A stretch of 64,000 nucleotides of DNA from Odontocerum albicorne (Eukaryota > Arthropoda > Insecta > Trichoptera > Odontoceridae): assembly GCA_949825065.1 (NCBI GenBank), contig OX463859.1:19119134-19183133 (forward strand). The letters run 5' to 3'. The translations under genes were made by a program, and so were the position numbers. The notes beneath the pieces were generated by a model. That model made no database searches and had not been told where the DNA came from. It saw only the letters and a list, made by a program, of their open reading frames with translations. Shown here piece after piece: positions 1 through 13,261 of the stretch (the first letter of the stretch is position 1; each line of letters begins with the position of its first letter).

Positions 1-3000
<3,000 letters not shown>

Positions 3001-3004
3001 TAAA

Positions 3005-3510
3005 CACCTTCTCATACAACTTCCATGATTACTCTGACTTTATGTTTCCTTCATTTAAAATATCATTCATTTTACGAGTATACAACCACGCTTTCTTTAG
3101 TCTTCTTTTACCATGCCTTTCACTCACATTTGCACTATATCTGTTTTGTAAGTCTTTCTTCATTCATTCGTTTCACGTGTACAAACCGTCTCAGAGTGTT
3201 TTTCTTCAGCTTACTAAACACATGAACTTTAAGCTAACTTTCAACCTTATTCCATATGCGGTCATACATTGTTACCCCATATATTATTTTTAGCGCGCGC
3301 ATTTCCTCCGGCTCCTTTTTATCTTTTTTTCACGTAAACGTTTCACTCCCATACATCAACGTTGGCACTAAAATATTGCTGTGGACAATCTACCATCTAA
3401 GTAGATCTTGATTCTGTCCGGTTCGAGTGTATATGTTTAAATGCCTCATTGATTTTGTTCCCTCTCGTTACCCGCCTTTCAATATTCCTCGTGACTCTTC
3501 CATAACCTGA
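3005..3510 (-). mobile_element. LINE-A remnant (non-LTR retrotransposon C-terminus)
   Basis: Read on the minus strand, the fragment gives, with stops and shifts: RVTRNIERRVTRGNKINEAF, then a VHSSILVPTLMYG-type stretch, MRALKIIYGVTMYDRIWNK and KLKKNTLRRFVHVKRMNEE. This pattern (a YGSETW-like region, then GHxERM) is the C-terminal tail after the RT domain in several arthropod non-LTR families. The same family recurs many times in this window, so the copies support each other. Clade is uncertain. Confidence 0.7.
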
Positions 3511-3961
3511 GAAAATACAACCTTAATAGCAGAATTATTTTATTTGCTCCAAACTTTTGTTTACATATACTCGTATTTACAATATTACCGATAAACTGTT
3601 CAAAAGAAACTGTTGTCTTACAAATCATAAATATAATAAAATAAGCAATAAAACATAGGCTGACAAACTCGTCGTTTATTATCAAAACATATTACGAGTA
3701 TTTATTGAAAAATATACGAGATTCATAGCAATCAAACTGTATTTAGGTGTAAAGTAAAGGGAACTTCCCTCCTCCCCATGTTATCCAGAGCTCATGGGGT
3801 GGGACACGTGGCTATAATTAATCATATCTCTCAGTGACGTGAGCCAATACTTCAGGTGCTCTCATTCAACGTGCGTTTAAATAAATTTAAATATGCACAC
3901 TGTTTTATTTGTCGTTTCAAGTGAAACTTGTAATTATTCACTCGTTCAAAAGATTTTGAAC

Positions 3962-4155
3962 ACGAGACCCTCGTAACCTTGTTGGTAAGAAGCCTGTCTT
4001 CAACTCAGGGGTTGCAAGTTTGATTCCCGTTGTAACCCTGATTTTTTTAAAATAATTCCAGTCTGACTTTTCCTTTAATCTTTAACAGCTGACTGGTCGG
4101 TTGAGAGAGATTGCTACCTGAAAATAAGTCATTTTGGTTATATTGATACAAGCGT
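3962..4155 (+). mobile_element. SINE-B copy
   Basis: The tRNA-like head has an A-box region at cctcgtaaccttgttggtaa and a B-box region at ttgcaagtttgattcccg. It is followed by the SINE-B body (ccagtctgacttttcctt) and the 3' part with ggttgagagagattgctacc. The same order is seen in the copies at 4303, 45005 and 50520. Confidence 0.75.
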
Positions 4156-4302
4156 TACATGATAAGTTTAATTGTTTATAATTCGTGTTTTTCTTTCTAT
4201 CGAAATCTCGCTCTCTTTATCCAGTCGTATTTCTTTTGGTCTACTTTTTTCATGTACACCATACACTTCCATAAGGAGTATTTTTCAAACCTACACAAAT
4301 AT

Positions 4303-4790
4303 GATATCCGTGGCCTAGGGCTAAGATGTTTGTCTGCCGATCCGGAGGTTGCGGGTTCAATCCCCGCTGGAATTCAGATAAAATGGGATGCCAGTCTGGT
4401 TTTCACTTAGGACCCATTCTTCTTCTTCTCAGTGTCATGTCAGGTCCCCCCAACATTGAATATCACCTGAGAGTAGACATCTTTGTCCCCGGCAACCCGA
4501 AAAAGATCTCCAAAGCCCCTTATGCCAGTCCAATCACGCATATTGCGGAGCCAGGAGATTTGCCTCCTGCCAACACCTCTTCGGCCTTCTATTTTGCCTT
4601 GGATGATCAGGTGCAGTAATTTGTACTTTGCTCATCTAAGTACATGACTCAAGTAGGACCCATTAACACATCTTTTTGGTTGGTTGAAAGATATTGCCAC
4701 ATGATAAAACACTCACCAGGTTAGGTTAGGTTTAGTCTGTTGAAAGAGATTGCCACATGATAAGACACTCACTAGGTTAAATAAAAAAAG
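4303..4790 (+). mobile_element. SINE-B copy interrupted by a LINE fragment
   Basis: The head reads ccgtggcctagggctaagat (A box) and gcgggttcaatccccgctgg (B box, close to the tRNA consensus GGTTCGANNCC). The body ccagtctggttttcacttag is cut at 4418 by a nested insertion and resumes at 4654. It continues through ttggttggttgaaagatatt to a partly duplicated tail, where attgccacatgataa and cactcac-aggtta occur twice. The tail includes two to three TTAGG-like units, too few to be telomeric. Confidence 0.85.
4419..4653 (-). mobile_element. Non-LTR retrotransposon 3' end nested in SINE-B, with 11-bp TSD
   Basis: On the minus strand this reads IIQGKIEGRRGVGRRQISWL, then RNMRDWTG, FRVAGD and YSQVIFNVGG, then a stop and a (GAA)n tail. 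This is the C-terminal tail of a non-LTR reverse-transcriptase polyprotein of a type widespread in insects. It is 5'-truncated. The target-site duplication taggacccatt lies at 4408-4418 and 4654-4664, so both boundaries are exact. The frame through this tail is intact, which suggests a fairly recent insertion. Confidence 0.85.
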
Positions 4791-5089
4791 GCTGTATCCT
4801 CAATATTTTTACTAGCCCTCCCACGTTCTGTCATGTAGTCAGCACAGACGACTTTGGCGAACCACTTGCTAGGTTATATTGTATTCAACAAAAGTGTTAT
4901 ACAATTTATTACAATATCAAAAACATGCAATCTGTATAATATATAATACATACCTGAACCTAGACTATTGAAGTTTTTGTAAAATATAATAAATATATTT
5001 GAATACTGAAACAAAACATAGAGTGACGCATGGGAATCTTACCGATATCCACCTTCAAGGAAGACCTCGGACATGTGGGAGTCTCCGTC

Positions 5090-5175
5090 TCAAAACCATC
5101 GTGGTCTTGTTGTCAAGACACTTGACAACCAATGACTGGCTTCGAATTCGATTTCCGATGCTAAGGGAAAAATGG
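5090..5175 (+). mobile_element. SINE head-like fragment
   Basis: The region atcgtggtcttgttgtcaag resembles the A-box region, and ggcttcgaattcgatttccg resembles the B-box region, at SINE-like spacing. It is diverged and has no clear body. Confidence 0.4.
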
Positions 5176-5559
5176 TGGGTGGTAAAATAGTTCGTCTGTA
5201 AATATTACGCACACGAGCTAGTCGTATGTGCGTATTAAATATTATTTCTTAGATGTGCGAACATTTCGCGATATTTAAATGATATTTTATGAGATATAAA
5301 AGTGTACGAAACTATCTATTTATTTATTTATCTACTATATTCTATTTATTTTAGAAGACTAAATAAGGATAACTTGAATATCGTAAAGCTAACTTAACTT
5401 ACTGTCTTCAGACCCTTTTAAACATTTTATAGTGTTAGTCTTTTGGAAGAGAATCGTAGGCTTATTTGCAGTTGCTGGAACTGTTCTTTATTCCCAAGTA
5501 CCCGATTCAATGCATTTGTAACGCATAACCGATAATGTTTAATTGGGTTATTGAATTCG

Positions 5560-5650
5560 TCCTCTTAGCACGCGAGTTCTGTACCCATTACGGTCGCTTT
5601 AAACCCTCAGGCTCAATTAACGATGTCAAGGTTGATGTCGTTTCTCGTCT
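5560..5650 (+). mobile_element. SINE-A 3' end fragment
   Basis: It carries the SINE-A 3' signature: gcgagttctgtacccatta, then ctcaggctcaattaacgatg, then a gttgatgtcgtttctcg end. It can be aligned by eye with 15040-15110 and 17930-18005. Confidence 0.5.
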
Positions 5651-6310
5651 ACGCTTTTTAATTTATCTAAATCAGCAGTTCTGCGATGTTGAAGGGTTCC
5701 ATACGACCGAATAATGGAAAAGTGGAAATCTCAATTCGGGCAAAATAAATTTTTACTTCCACTTCAAGCGATTGAAAAAAGAATAAACTGCTCTCACAAT
5801 GGTTTTCCACCCCTGTTTCAACAGCTTTATCAGACAGGGATATTAAACGTTGATGTATACATAGGTATTGTGATAACTGATAATGATCCATTGGTGATTG
5901 ATTTTGTTATTAAGCCTTTTTTAGTGTTTAGCAGTCATCCTCAAACATTGTATAACACCAACTATGTTTGTAAAACGTATCAATGGTCACCTACCTTATA
6001 TTATTAATTTAAGTTGCATTGAATTGATATAAATCATTCACAGCATTTTGGAGATATAAATCACTCAAAATACATGCTCCTTTGTATGAACATCGAACTT
6101 TCGAACATTGATGCGAATGATAGGACGACCTCTGTTGCCTCCCTACTGGAAACACGTGGCATAATTGATAATTGATGGTTCGAACACGGAAATGAATGAA
6201 TTATTAATTAAAATAAAATCGTTTTTTTATGGTCTGGACACGTATATGAATGCACGAATAATTAAAATTATATTTTATTACACTTTAGTTGGTAACATTA
6301 TAACCCAGTA
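5650..6310. other. Unassigned stretch
   Basis: Open frames on both strands at 5667-6007 overlap each other and match nothing I know. No splice-site pair is obvious. Confidence 0.3.
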
Positions 6311-6316
6311 GATACA

Positions 6317-6568
6317 GTACAATACCCGGCGGTAAGTAATATACATCGGGCTTAAGAAAAAGACTGTCGGCTACAATCGGCTAACTTCGGCTTTGAACAT
6401 ATAGAGCGTCGTCTCTGTCATTCATACACGTGTTTCGTCGCAATTTGTCAGTTGTTGTCAAGCATTCTAGGGATAGAGACGACGCTCTACAAAGCCGAAG
6501 CTATCCGATTATGGTCTACAATCTCTTTCTTAAGCCCGATGTGTATTACTTACTTCCGAGTATTGTAC
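6317..6568. mobile_element. Palindromic MITE (foldback element)
   Basis: Two arms of about 100 bp (6317-6417 and 6473-6568) are imperfect reverse complements around a spacer of about 55 bp. The outer ends are gtacaatacccgg and, inverted, ccgagtattgtac. Inner matched blocks include acatcgggcttaagaaa with tttcttaagcccgatgt, and agagcgtcgtctct with agagacgacgctct. No protein is encoded. This is a non-autonomous DNA element. The superfamily is not determinable and no clear TSD is seen. Confidence 0.85.
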
Positions 6569-6569
6569 A

Positions 6570-7283
6570 ACTAGAAGTTAAAGATACGTTTAGTAAAAGC
6601 CAATCTGGAATCCGTTTTTTCAAATATTGGTTTCAACTACAACGACGCAGTGTTGGAGGGTATAAGAATACCTATGACTTCGGTCATATACATTCTTAAA
6701 AAAAAAACCAGAAGTGAATCCAAAACCCCAAGGCTAGAAAATAAGTCGTGCCAAAAAATATTTTTTTTATTTCTTGGGTCTTACGATGGTCATTTTTTAT
6801 TTCTTGCAAATAACACATTATTTTAGTGTACGAAGGAAACTTTTATTTCAGGTTTTTTCAAAAGAACAAATTAAAAAATAACTGACTATCCTACAGCTTA
6901 CAAAAATATTCTAGCACAGTACATAATTCTTATTCTAACACAGTAAAATATAGATTCCATCTCATAAGGCTCACTCACGTGCGCTGCTCAACATATACAG
7001 ATTTAAAAAGAGCTGCACAGGACAGGGGGGAATGGAGGAGAAGAGTTGAAATTGCTGCAAACCAGTCTTAGGACTGCAACCACGGAGAGAGAAGGCTCAT
7101 TGCCTGTTTTGAGACAGCTGACCAGAAATTCAGGTATAAACTCACATGAAATAATCTATGGAGTATAACATTGCAGCAACGTAATATTTTTTATGTCGCA
7201 GTTTGAAGCGACATAAAAAAATACTAGTACTAGTTACAATATTTTCTATATAACTGATTTTCTTTTTTTACAAACTTCACTTT
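6570..7283. other. Unassigned AT-rich stretch
   Basis: A GC-richer patch at about 6985-7130 (cacgtgcgctgctcaacata) has no open frame I can assign. The words aatcaaataaatattg-type and ctgttttgagacagctg near 7105 look like decayed repeat sequence. No gene is called. Confidence 0.3.
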
Positions 7284-7628
7284 CGGAAAGACTGGTATAA
7301 TCTGTATTTGGATTCATCACAAACATTACGCTTAATCCTTTGAATATCCTTTCGGAAAGACTGGTATAATCTGTATTTGGATTCATCACAAAAATTACGC
7401 TTAATCCTTTGAATATCCTTTCCGAAAGACTGGTTTAATCTGTATTTGGATTCATCACAAACATTACGCTTAATCCTTTGAATATCCTTTCGGAAAGACT
7501 GGTATAATCTGTATTTGGATTCATCACAAACATTACGCTTAATCCTTTGAATATCCTTTCGGAAAGACTGGTATAATCTGTATTTGGATTCGTCACAGAC
7601 ATTACGCTTAATCCTTTGAATATTCTTT
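7284..7628. repeat. 69-bp tandem repeat, 5 copies
   Basis: The unit begins cggaaagactggtataatct. Starts are at 7284, 7353, 7422, 7491 and 7560, an exact 69-bp period. Copies differ at a few bases only, so the array is young. The period is divisible by 3 but no frame crosses it. Confidence 0.97.
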
Positions 7629-7729
7629 CACATCAATTCCCATTTTTTTTCAAAAGGAAATGAATAAATATTTGATATCATAGAATTTTAAAAATGTGTG
7701 AAAAAGTTGAGAGTTATTTTATTTATTTT

Positions 7730-7909
7730 TTATATGATGCATGATAATGCTCTTTTTATATGATGCATGATAATGCTCTTTTTATATGATGCATGATAAT
7801 GCATTTTTATGTGATGCATGATAATGCTCTTTTATATGATGCATGATAATGCTCTTTTATATGATGCATGATAATGCTCTTTTATATGATGCATGATAAT
7901 GCTCTTTTA
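7730..7909. repeat. 25-26-bp tandem repeat, 7 copies
   Basis: The unit is tatatgatgcatgataatgc followed by tcttt. The core gatgcatgataat occurs at about 7736, 7762, 7788, 7813, 7838, 7863 and 7888. The unit contains the palindrome atgcat. Confidence 0.96.
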
Positions 7910-8430
7910 AGTCAAATAAATATGCCCCATAACATTTCGCTGAAAGTGTTTGGTACCTCTTCAATATGGATGCAAACCATTGACTCTTCAAGTAAATTAA
8001 AATTAATGACATCCGACAAATGTCACTACGGTGTACGGTATATCATAGAACACTATCTTTAAGTGGTTCGAATAAAAATATATGTGTACATCTGCACATG
8101 ATATCTGATTACCACGGTATATTAAATGTATAATATTTCACAATGTAACGAAACAACACGTCTTCTATCGGTTTTAGTTAACCTACAACTAAGATAAGAG
8201 TTAGATTTTTTAATGTATTATCGCCTGATCATACAATAGTATTTGTCCATACACGCTGTAACTTGTTAAGGCCGACATATTTGGACCATATCATGTACGA
8301 GTGTAATAGCGCCTTCTTATGGTTCAAGAAGATTTAATTTAGCATTACGATTATTAAGGTCTCCCCACCGTACTCATAAAAAGCATTAACTTATTTTTCT
8401 ACGTTATTTGTCTTCAGTATTTGTCTTCAG

Positions 8431-8640
8431 TAAGATACAGGCAATAACCTAGTTTTCTAGGGACACGACAAATGAAAGACAACAAATCCATGCCCATAAA
8501 CATAAATTCCGTGCCCATTTTAATTAATTTTTCCATGTCATATGATTTCAGTAAGATACAGGTAAAAACCTAGTTTACTATGGACATGACAAATGAAAGT
8601 CAACAAACCCAGATACAAGTAAATTGCGTACCTACTTTAA
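8431..8640 (+). mobile_element. LINE-J 3'-UTR fragments, two in direct order
   Basis: Two partial copies of the LINE-J 3' UTR start at about 8431 and 8548. Each runs from agatacaggyaa through cctagttt and gacaaatgaaag to caacaaayccagat. They align with the 3' UTRs at 9125 (minus), 31839 and 44050. Confidence 0.7.
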
Positions 8641-8644
8641 ACTT

Positions 8645-8755
8645 TTTATTGTTTGTAATTTGTTTTACCAAACACTGTTTATTCCCCTTCTTGTAATGGT
8701 GTGACCCAACTTCCACAATGTTAATGCCTTTACTATAAATAATATAATTTATTAT
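8645..8755 (-). repeat. PLE-R terminal repeat fragment
   Basis: It contains ttgttttaccaaacactgtt, tattcccctt and ttaatgcctttactata, the distal part of the repeat found at 11130, 21600, 32155, 35700 and 48030. The central foldable motif is deleted here. Confidence 0.65.
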
Positions 8756-8964
8756 TGTTTTTTCATAAATTTTGTTTTTATGAAAATTCTTGTCATGTTT
8801 AAAAAAATAAACTAAAAAAATGTTTCAGCATGTCATTTTCATTATCAGTCCATTGCATACAATCGAGATGTCCGATACCAGATTAAGTTTCTGGGTATAA
8901 TTTTATTGCTTTGAATTCTTCGACTAATGTTATTCGAGTTCGAATGTTGCAGCACTACATTTTT

Positions 8965-10400
8965 TTATTATTATTATTATTATTACACATGACAAGAAAT
9001 ATACACAATTTGAGAAAAAACAACAGGTAATTTGATTTGGACATATAATTTTAATGGATCTGGGTTTGTTGCCTTTCATTTGTCGTATCCCCAGTAAACT
9101 AGGCTTTTGCCTGTATCTCACTGAGGATATTTAGCATGAAAAAATAAATCGATACTTCTTTCCGATTTTTGATAACACAAAAAGCCCCGTTGCACGCTCT
9201 CATCAACCTGACAAACAGTGACACTCAACTACAACTGGAAACACCCTGCGAAACTCAACTCCTCACACATTATCGCTCCAGAAAGACCAAAAATATTCAT
9301 CCCACAATATACTGCACACAATCATAAGAATAAAAATCAAAACAAATTCAAAACAAAAAAAAGAAAAACACACAGAAACACAAACACAATAACAACCAAA
9401 ATTAAAACAATAATAAGAGACCCACACTCACGAGCTCACATAAATCCTTTCCACTCGTCATTCATCCTGAAAGCCCAAGTACTCAAAATCCTGTCGCAAT
9501 AACAACCACGCTCCGATCGACTGTCTAAATGGTTTTCCTACCTTTACTTTTATTGAAGTCGGCACGCCATTGTATGTAATGGGAGCCAAATAAGCATATT
9601 GCCTTTGGGCAAAAGAGGTTTTAACTCTAGGGATGGTGAACATTTCATTAGTTGCCATGCGTGTCATGTGTGTCTGCTGAGTTTGCATCTTCCCCTCCTC
9701 TCGATGGTAGTGCCAGAGAATGGATTTGAGATGTAAATTGGCTATGTTCAGGACCTGATACTCTCTGAAAAGCTCCGCCGTGGGATACCGAGCAGGAAGT
9801 TTATTGATTATTTTCACAATCAATTTTTGGGAAACCTGTAATATGTGTTTCTGGGTTAAGGTGCATCCCCCCCAAACTGATATACCGTAAGAAAGTGCTG
9901 ACTGACATAAGGCGAAGTATATACTTTTAAGAATATTTTCACTGAGCACATTTCGAATCATACGGAATATGTATCCTAGTTTTCTGATTTTTGCGCTCAA
10001 AGTGTTAATATGGACCTCCCAACGAAGGAACTGGTCAACATAAACTCCAAGGTACTTTATACTATCAACCCTTTCCAAGGAAACACAACTACAGTCAGAC
10101 ATGGGTGAACAAGTGTGTAGTGTTATGTATTTATTTGTAGGTGCTTGAGTTCTTGTAGATATGCTAAATGTGATGTATTTAGTTTTTTGGGAATTTAGAG
10201 TCAATAAATTTGAGTCCATCCATTCTTTAACTACACGCAATTCTTCGTTAGCCTTTAAGAATACATCATCCCATGTTCGGCCCTCGAATAGAAGAACCGT
10301 GTCGTCCGCAAAAGTAATAATCTTACCCCTGAGAGAAAGATTACACAACTGATTGACATATATCAGGAACAATATAGGTCCCAGAACATTTGAACATATC
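8965..10400 (-). mobile_element. LINE-J, 5'-truncated Jockey-superfamily retrotransposon
   Basis: From 5' to 3' on the minus strand: truncation near 10400, RT and C-terminal ORF to 9458, then a 3' UTR of about 490 bp containing the conserved block gagatacaggcaaaagccta (near 9120). It ends in a (TAA)n tail at about 8968-8987. (TAA)-type tails are seen in Jockey-group and I-group LINEs. A sister copy on the plus strand (43060-44215) shares both ORF and 3' UTR, which fixes the element's right side. Confidence 0.88.
9458..10400 (-). CDS. Non-LTR reverse transcriptase, C-terminal half (Jockey-like), partial
   Basis: The enzyme would copy LINE RNA into DNA at the target site. Only the second half of the RT domain and the C-terminal tail remain. 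Just before the first ATG the frame reads VLGPILFLIYVNQL, the Jockey-type form of RT motif 4. The catalytic FADDT is near residues 22-26 of the ATG-started frame, LTLNSQKTKYITFS near 57-70 and YLGVYVDQFLRWEVHI near 107-122. The tail has LSYGISVWGG and ends FEYLGFQDE. The frame is open for more than 300 codons, so the copy is young, yet it lacks the endonuclease and the first RT motifs and cannot act alone. The ATG near 10372 is just the first in a truncated frame, not a true start. Confidence 0.88.
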
Positions 10401-11130
10401 TATCCATATACTCGTACTTTCTTACTTGTTCAGGTCGGAAACTTTTAGACTTTATTGATATACATATGTATCTACTGTGTGGATGGCTGGAAAATATTTT
10501 CGCAAAGTAATAAACTCTTCGATTATATCTTTGTGTAATGATGTACTTAATAAAAAAAATAATGAAAACATAAAAATAAGCAATGGCTGGGTTGGAAGAA
10601 CCTGTCTTAGCTAATTAGTATCCAGAATTGAAATCTTTTACTCAGAGTTGTTTCAGTTGTCGAGAGACTAGGACCGATTCGGATTATATTGGATATCATC
10701 TGTTATCACAGATTATGGAGACCATAGTCTCAATATGGGCACAGCATCCGATGAAAAATAATTAACATAGAAGAAACATGGATGAAAAGCTAGCAAAATA
10801 TTGTAAAACCACATTTTTCTTTGAGAGGCTGTCATGAAACAGGGTGAGGCGAAGCTATAAGTGGAAATAAATAAAAAGCTGTTAGTAGAACACGAAGGTG
10901 CCTCTCCAAACATTTTTGAGAGGTAAGCCATTTTGCCAAATGTGCCATAATTCACCACTTTGAAGGTATGCCTGTTAACGGAAGGGTGACCATTAATCGA
11001 AATTGTAACAGGAACTATATTGTGATTTTATAATAAATTTATTTACAATCGATTATATAAAAGATTTTTTAGTTGACCTTAAAAAAATTCGGACTTTTCA
11101 AAAACTTTCTGGTCGATAAAATAGTGATGA
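10400..11130. other. Unassigned stretch between LINE-J and PLE
   Basis: A minus-strand frame at 10713-10958 is open but has no recognisable domain. No splice pattern or repeat family was recognised. Confidence 0.3.
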
Positions 11131-11362
11131 TTAATTGTTGTTTATAGTTCAGGCATTAACGTTGTGGAGGTTTAAAGACATTGTAATTTATTTTCATCAA
11201 ACACTGTTCATTCCACTTTTTTGTGGCGGTATAACCCTACCGGTTTCAAGGCTTTCACCTCATCTTCAGAGAAGCACAAACAAGACTAAATGCTGTTCGA
11301 ACTGGTACCGATATACACGCTTCAACGGTTGGGGGCTGAGGGATGAGGGAGGCATGGGACGA
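11130..11362 (-). mobile_element. PLE-R terminal repeat, inverted relative to the PLE coding part
   Basis: On the minus strand the order is: inverted copy of the last PLE codons (11310-11362), gtgcttctctgaagatgagg, a motif with gccttgaaaccggtaggg and ttataccg, cagtgtttgat, and finally cctccacaacgttaatgcct near the outer edge. The arm 11310-11362 is reverse-complementary to 11804-11858 downstream. Penelope-like elements often insert with partial inverted copies, which would explain it. Confidence 0.75.
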
Positions 11363-11479
11363 TTATTTATAAAAAAACATATCATACGAAATAACCAAAA
11401 ATATTCCAAGTCACATAAAGCCAGCTTTTTACACAAATTTTTATCTCCGGAAACTCTTATTTAATGGGAAAGGCAAAAA

Positions 11480-11846
11480 TTGAATACTTAGCAACAGTGG
11501 TGTGTATAAACTTTTATGTGCTGACTGTGAAAATTTCTATATAGGAAAGACAGGAAGATCTTTTGAAAAGAGATTTCGTGAACACAAATCCGCCTTAACA
11601 AATCCTCTTATTTATTCTGAAATGGCTAATCATTGTCACCGTGAAAACCATACTTTTTTTATCGATGAAGCCAAATTCTTACATGTCAGTAGTAACGGAA
11701 ATAAATTGGACAGATTAGAGGCCCTAGAAATTTCTAAGTCAGTACATCGATCCGAACATCTGGTGAACAGTTATATCCCAAAAATCTCTCCGCTATTGGC
11801 CGAAATCGTCCCATGCCTCCCTCACCCTTTAGCCCCCAACCGTTGA
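11480..11846 (+). pseudogene. Penelope-like element, GIY-YIG endonuclease C-terminus
   Basis: This is the nuclease end of a Penelope-like retroelement, the domain that nicks target DNA for reverse transcription. The reading GVYKLLCADCENFYIGKTGR shows the GIY and YIG elements (VYKL and FYIGKTGR). Next comes SFEKRFREHK, with the conserved Arg and a Cys pair spaced CADC before YIG, as is usual in PLE nucleases. Further on are HCHRENHTF and LEALEI, with the Glu expected for metal binding. The frame runs into the right inverted arm and stops at 11846. The RT domain is absent: only a decayed piece (PSHIKPAFYTNF at about 11408-11445) precedes it, and a stop lies between. A 5'-truncated, non-autonomous copy. 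Confidence 0.88.
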
Positions 11847-11930
11847 AGCGTGTATATATGACGCAGAGGGTCATGGAGAGAAGAATGTTAAATATCTCTC
11901 TGAGGGGTAGGAGCACCAATGAATGGATAA
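11804..11930 (+). repeat. Right inverted arm of the PLE fragment and 3' flank
   Basis: Bases 11804-11858 are the reverse complement (few mismatches) of 11310-11362, for example gcccccaaccgttgaagcgt here against acgcttcaacggttgggggc there. The following ctctctgaggggtaggag may be a remnant of the 3' UTR. Confidence 0.85.
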
Positions 11931-11939
11931 TCGCTGTAT

Positions 11940-13260
11940 ATGTATATTTAATTGATCTTTTTATCTGTTAAATTTTGCGATTTCAATAAAATAGTTAAAT
12001 ACGAGTATGTAACATTAGCCTCAAATTGTATTTTTGGGTTCATCAAATTTTGATTATAATGTTAAAGTAAATTTTTTTCTCGTTTCAATTCCGTAAATCC
12101 CAATGAAATAATATCCAATCAATTTTTTTTAAATAAAATCGTAATGAAATTAATTTAACTTTTTTTTAAAAGAGAAAACTGTTAGTCTTCTATTGAAATG
12201 GCTTTAATTATCATCAACAATATGAGGAACAAATTACCTCTATTTTTTAAAATGAAGATTGATACTTTGAAAAGAAAAACATTTCGATTAACTATAATCG
12301 TTTGAAAAAATAATTCTGAACTGATTTCAATTAATTACAAAATATGTAATGTGACAGGATTTTTTTAGACCCATGTGGTCACCGCATGAAAAGCAAGAAA
12401 AAAGATTGTTTGTTTATGTTCAAACACGCCTTTATAGTCAATATATCACGGAGAAAAGTGGAAAACAGAACGAAAAAACTTTACAGAGCGTCATAAATCA
12501 GTAGGCAGTCCGTTCATTTGACGCCCAATAAAGTTTTCAAATTGAGCGCTATGATTGGCTCAAAAACAAGAGGTGAAAATGTAACTCTGAGCTCGGTATA
12601 AAACAGACAATTTTTGCAGTTCTACGAACATTTCTGAAATGTTAATGAAAAAATGTACTAAATTTTTACCACTAACTGGAAGCAGCTGGTTGAAAATTAA
12701 TATGTCATTCATTATTGTCTTGCAGATCTGATCTGAATTACATAGATCTGCAAGTAAAATACAAAGCTATATCTCATTAAAGCTTTTAAGTAATCTTTTA
12801 AAGTTAATACTCCTTATACGAAATTTTAAAAACATATTTGTTTCAACAGAAAAATTGTTTGTTATACTTATTAACAGACAGCATTTCATATATTTCATAG
12901 TCATACACCGAGTGCAGACCAATTACTGATTCCAAAATCATGGTAAGAAATATTACTCCAAGCAATCAACTAAGATGAAGAGGGAATGCTTGGCCTCACG
13001 TTGATCGATTGCTTATGTTATAAGATGATTTTACTGCAATGATATTAATCAAATGAAATGGCAATAATTTTCAAGTATCTTGCCAAAAAGCTATATTTTT
13101 CAATAGAGTTATTTCATAGTTTGAACAAAATATTTCAAATACTATCTTGAATAACATATTATCCCGGATTCTCGGAATTGATAAACTTTCGAATATCTTC
13201 CCGAATAACGAGATTGTAGTATCTATTCCTGTGTGAGAATTAAAGAAAAAATATCATTTG
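11940..13260. other. Unassigned stretch with one promoter-like patch
   Basis: No coding frame of note. At 12480-12610 the sequence is GC-richer. It carries an inverted CCAAT box (gattggctc at about 12552) and a good TATA box (ggtataaaac at about 12596) at a plausible spacing of about 45 bp, but no open frame follows closely. The rest is A/T-rich. Confidence 0.35.
12545..12605 (+). promoter_or_regulatory. Possible core promoter (CCAAT plus TATA), weak
   Basis: An inverted CCAAT (attgg) at about 12553 lies about 45 bp upstream of cggtataaaaca. A start near 12625 would fit a TATA-driven promoter. No downstream gene is visible within about 600 bp, so this may be a decayed or TE-borne promoter, or chance. 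Confidence 0.2.
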
Positions 13261-13261
13261 A

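Noticed and set aside
3962..4040. Functional tRNA gene
   Set aside because: The A- and B-box regions are tRNA-like but no complete cloverleaf with paired acceptor stem can be drawn, and the sequence continues into a SINE body. The same holds for all other tRNA-like heads here.
4326..4619. 97-codon plus-strand ORF with ordinary composition
   Set aside because: It runs antisense through the nested LINE fragment, whose minus-strand frame is the recognisable one.
4715..4735. aggttaggttagg as possible insect telomere repeat
   Set aside because: Only two to three units, inside a SINE tail; not a telomeric tract.
6840..6855. Splice acceptor-like ttttatttcag runs (also at 16275, 22610, 30540, 37760 and 42240)
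   Set aside because: T-rich acceptor mimics are frequent in this AT-rich DNA, and no open frame with a matching donor follows.
7284..7628. CRISPR-like array of 69-bp units
   Set aside because: Units are contiguous with no unique spacers, and the genome is eukaryotic.
11135..11464. 109-codon plus-strand ORF
   Set aside because: It overlaps the inverted PLE-R arm and its stop-free run is incidental; no domain.
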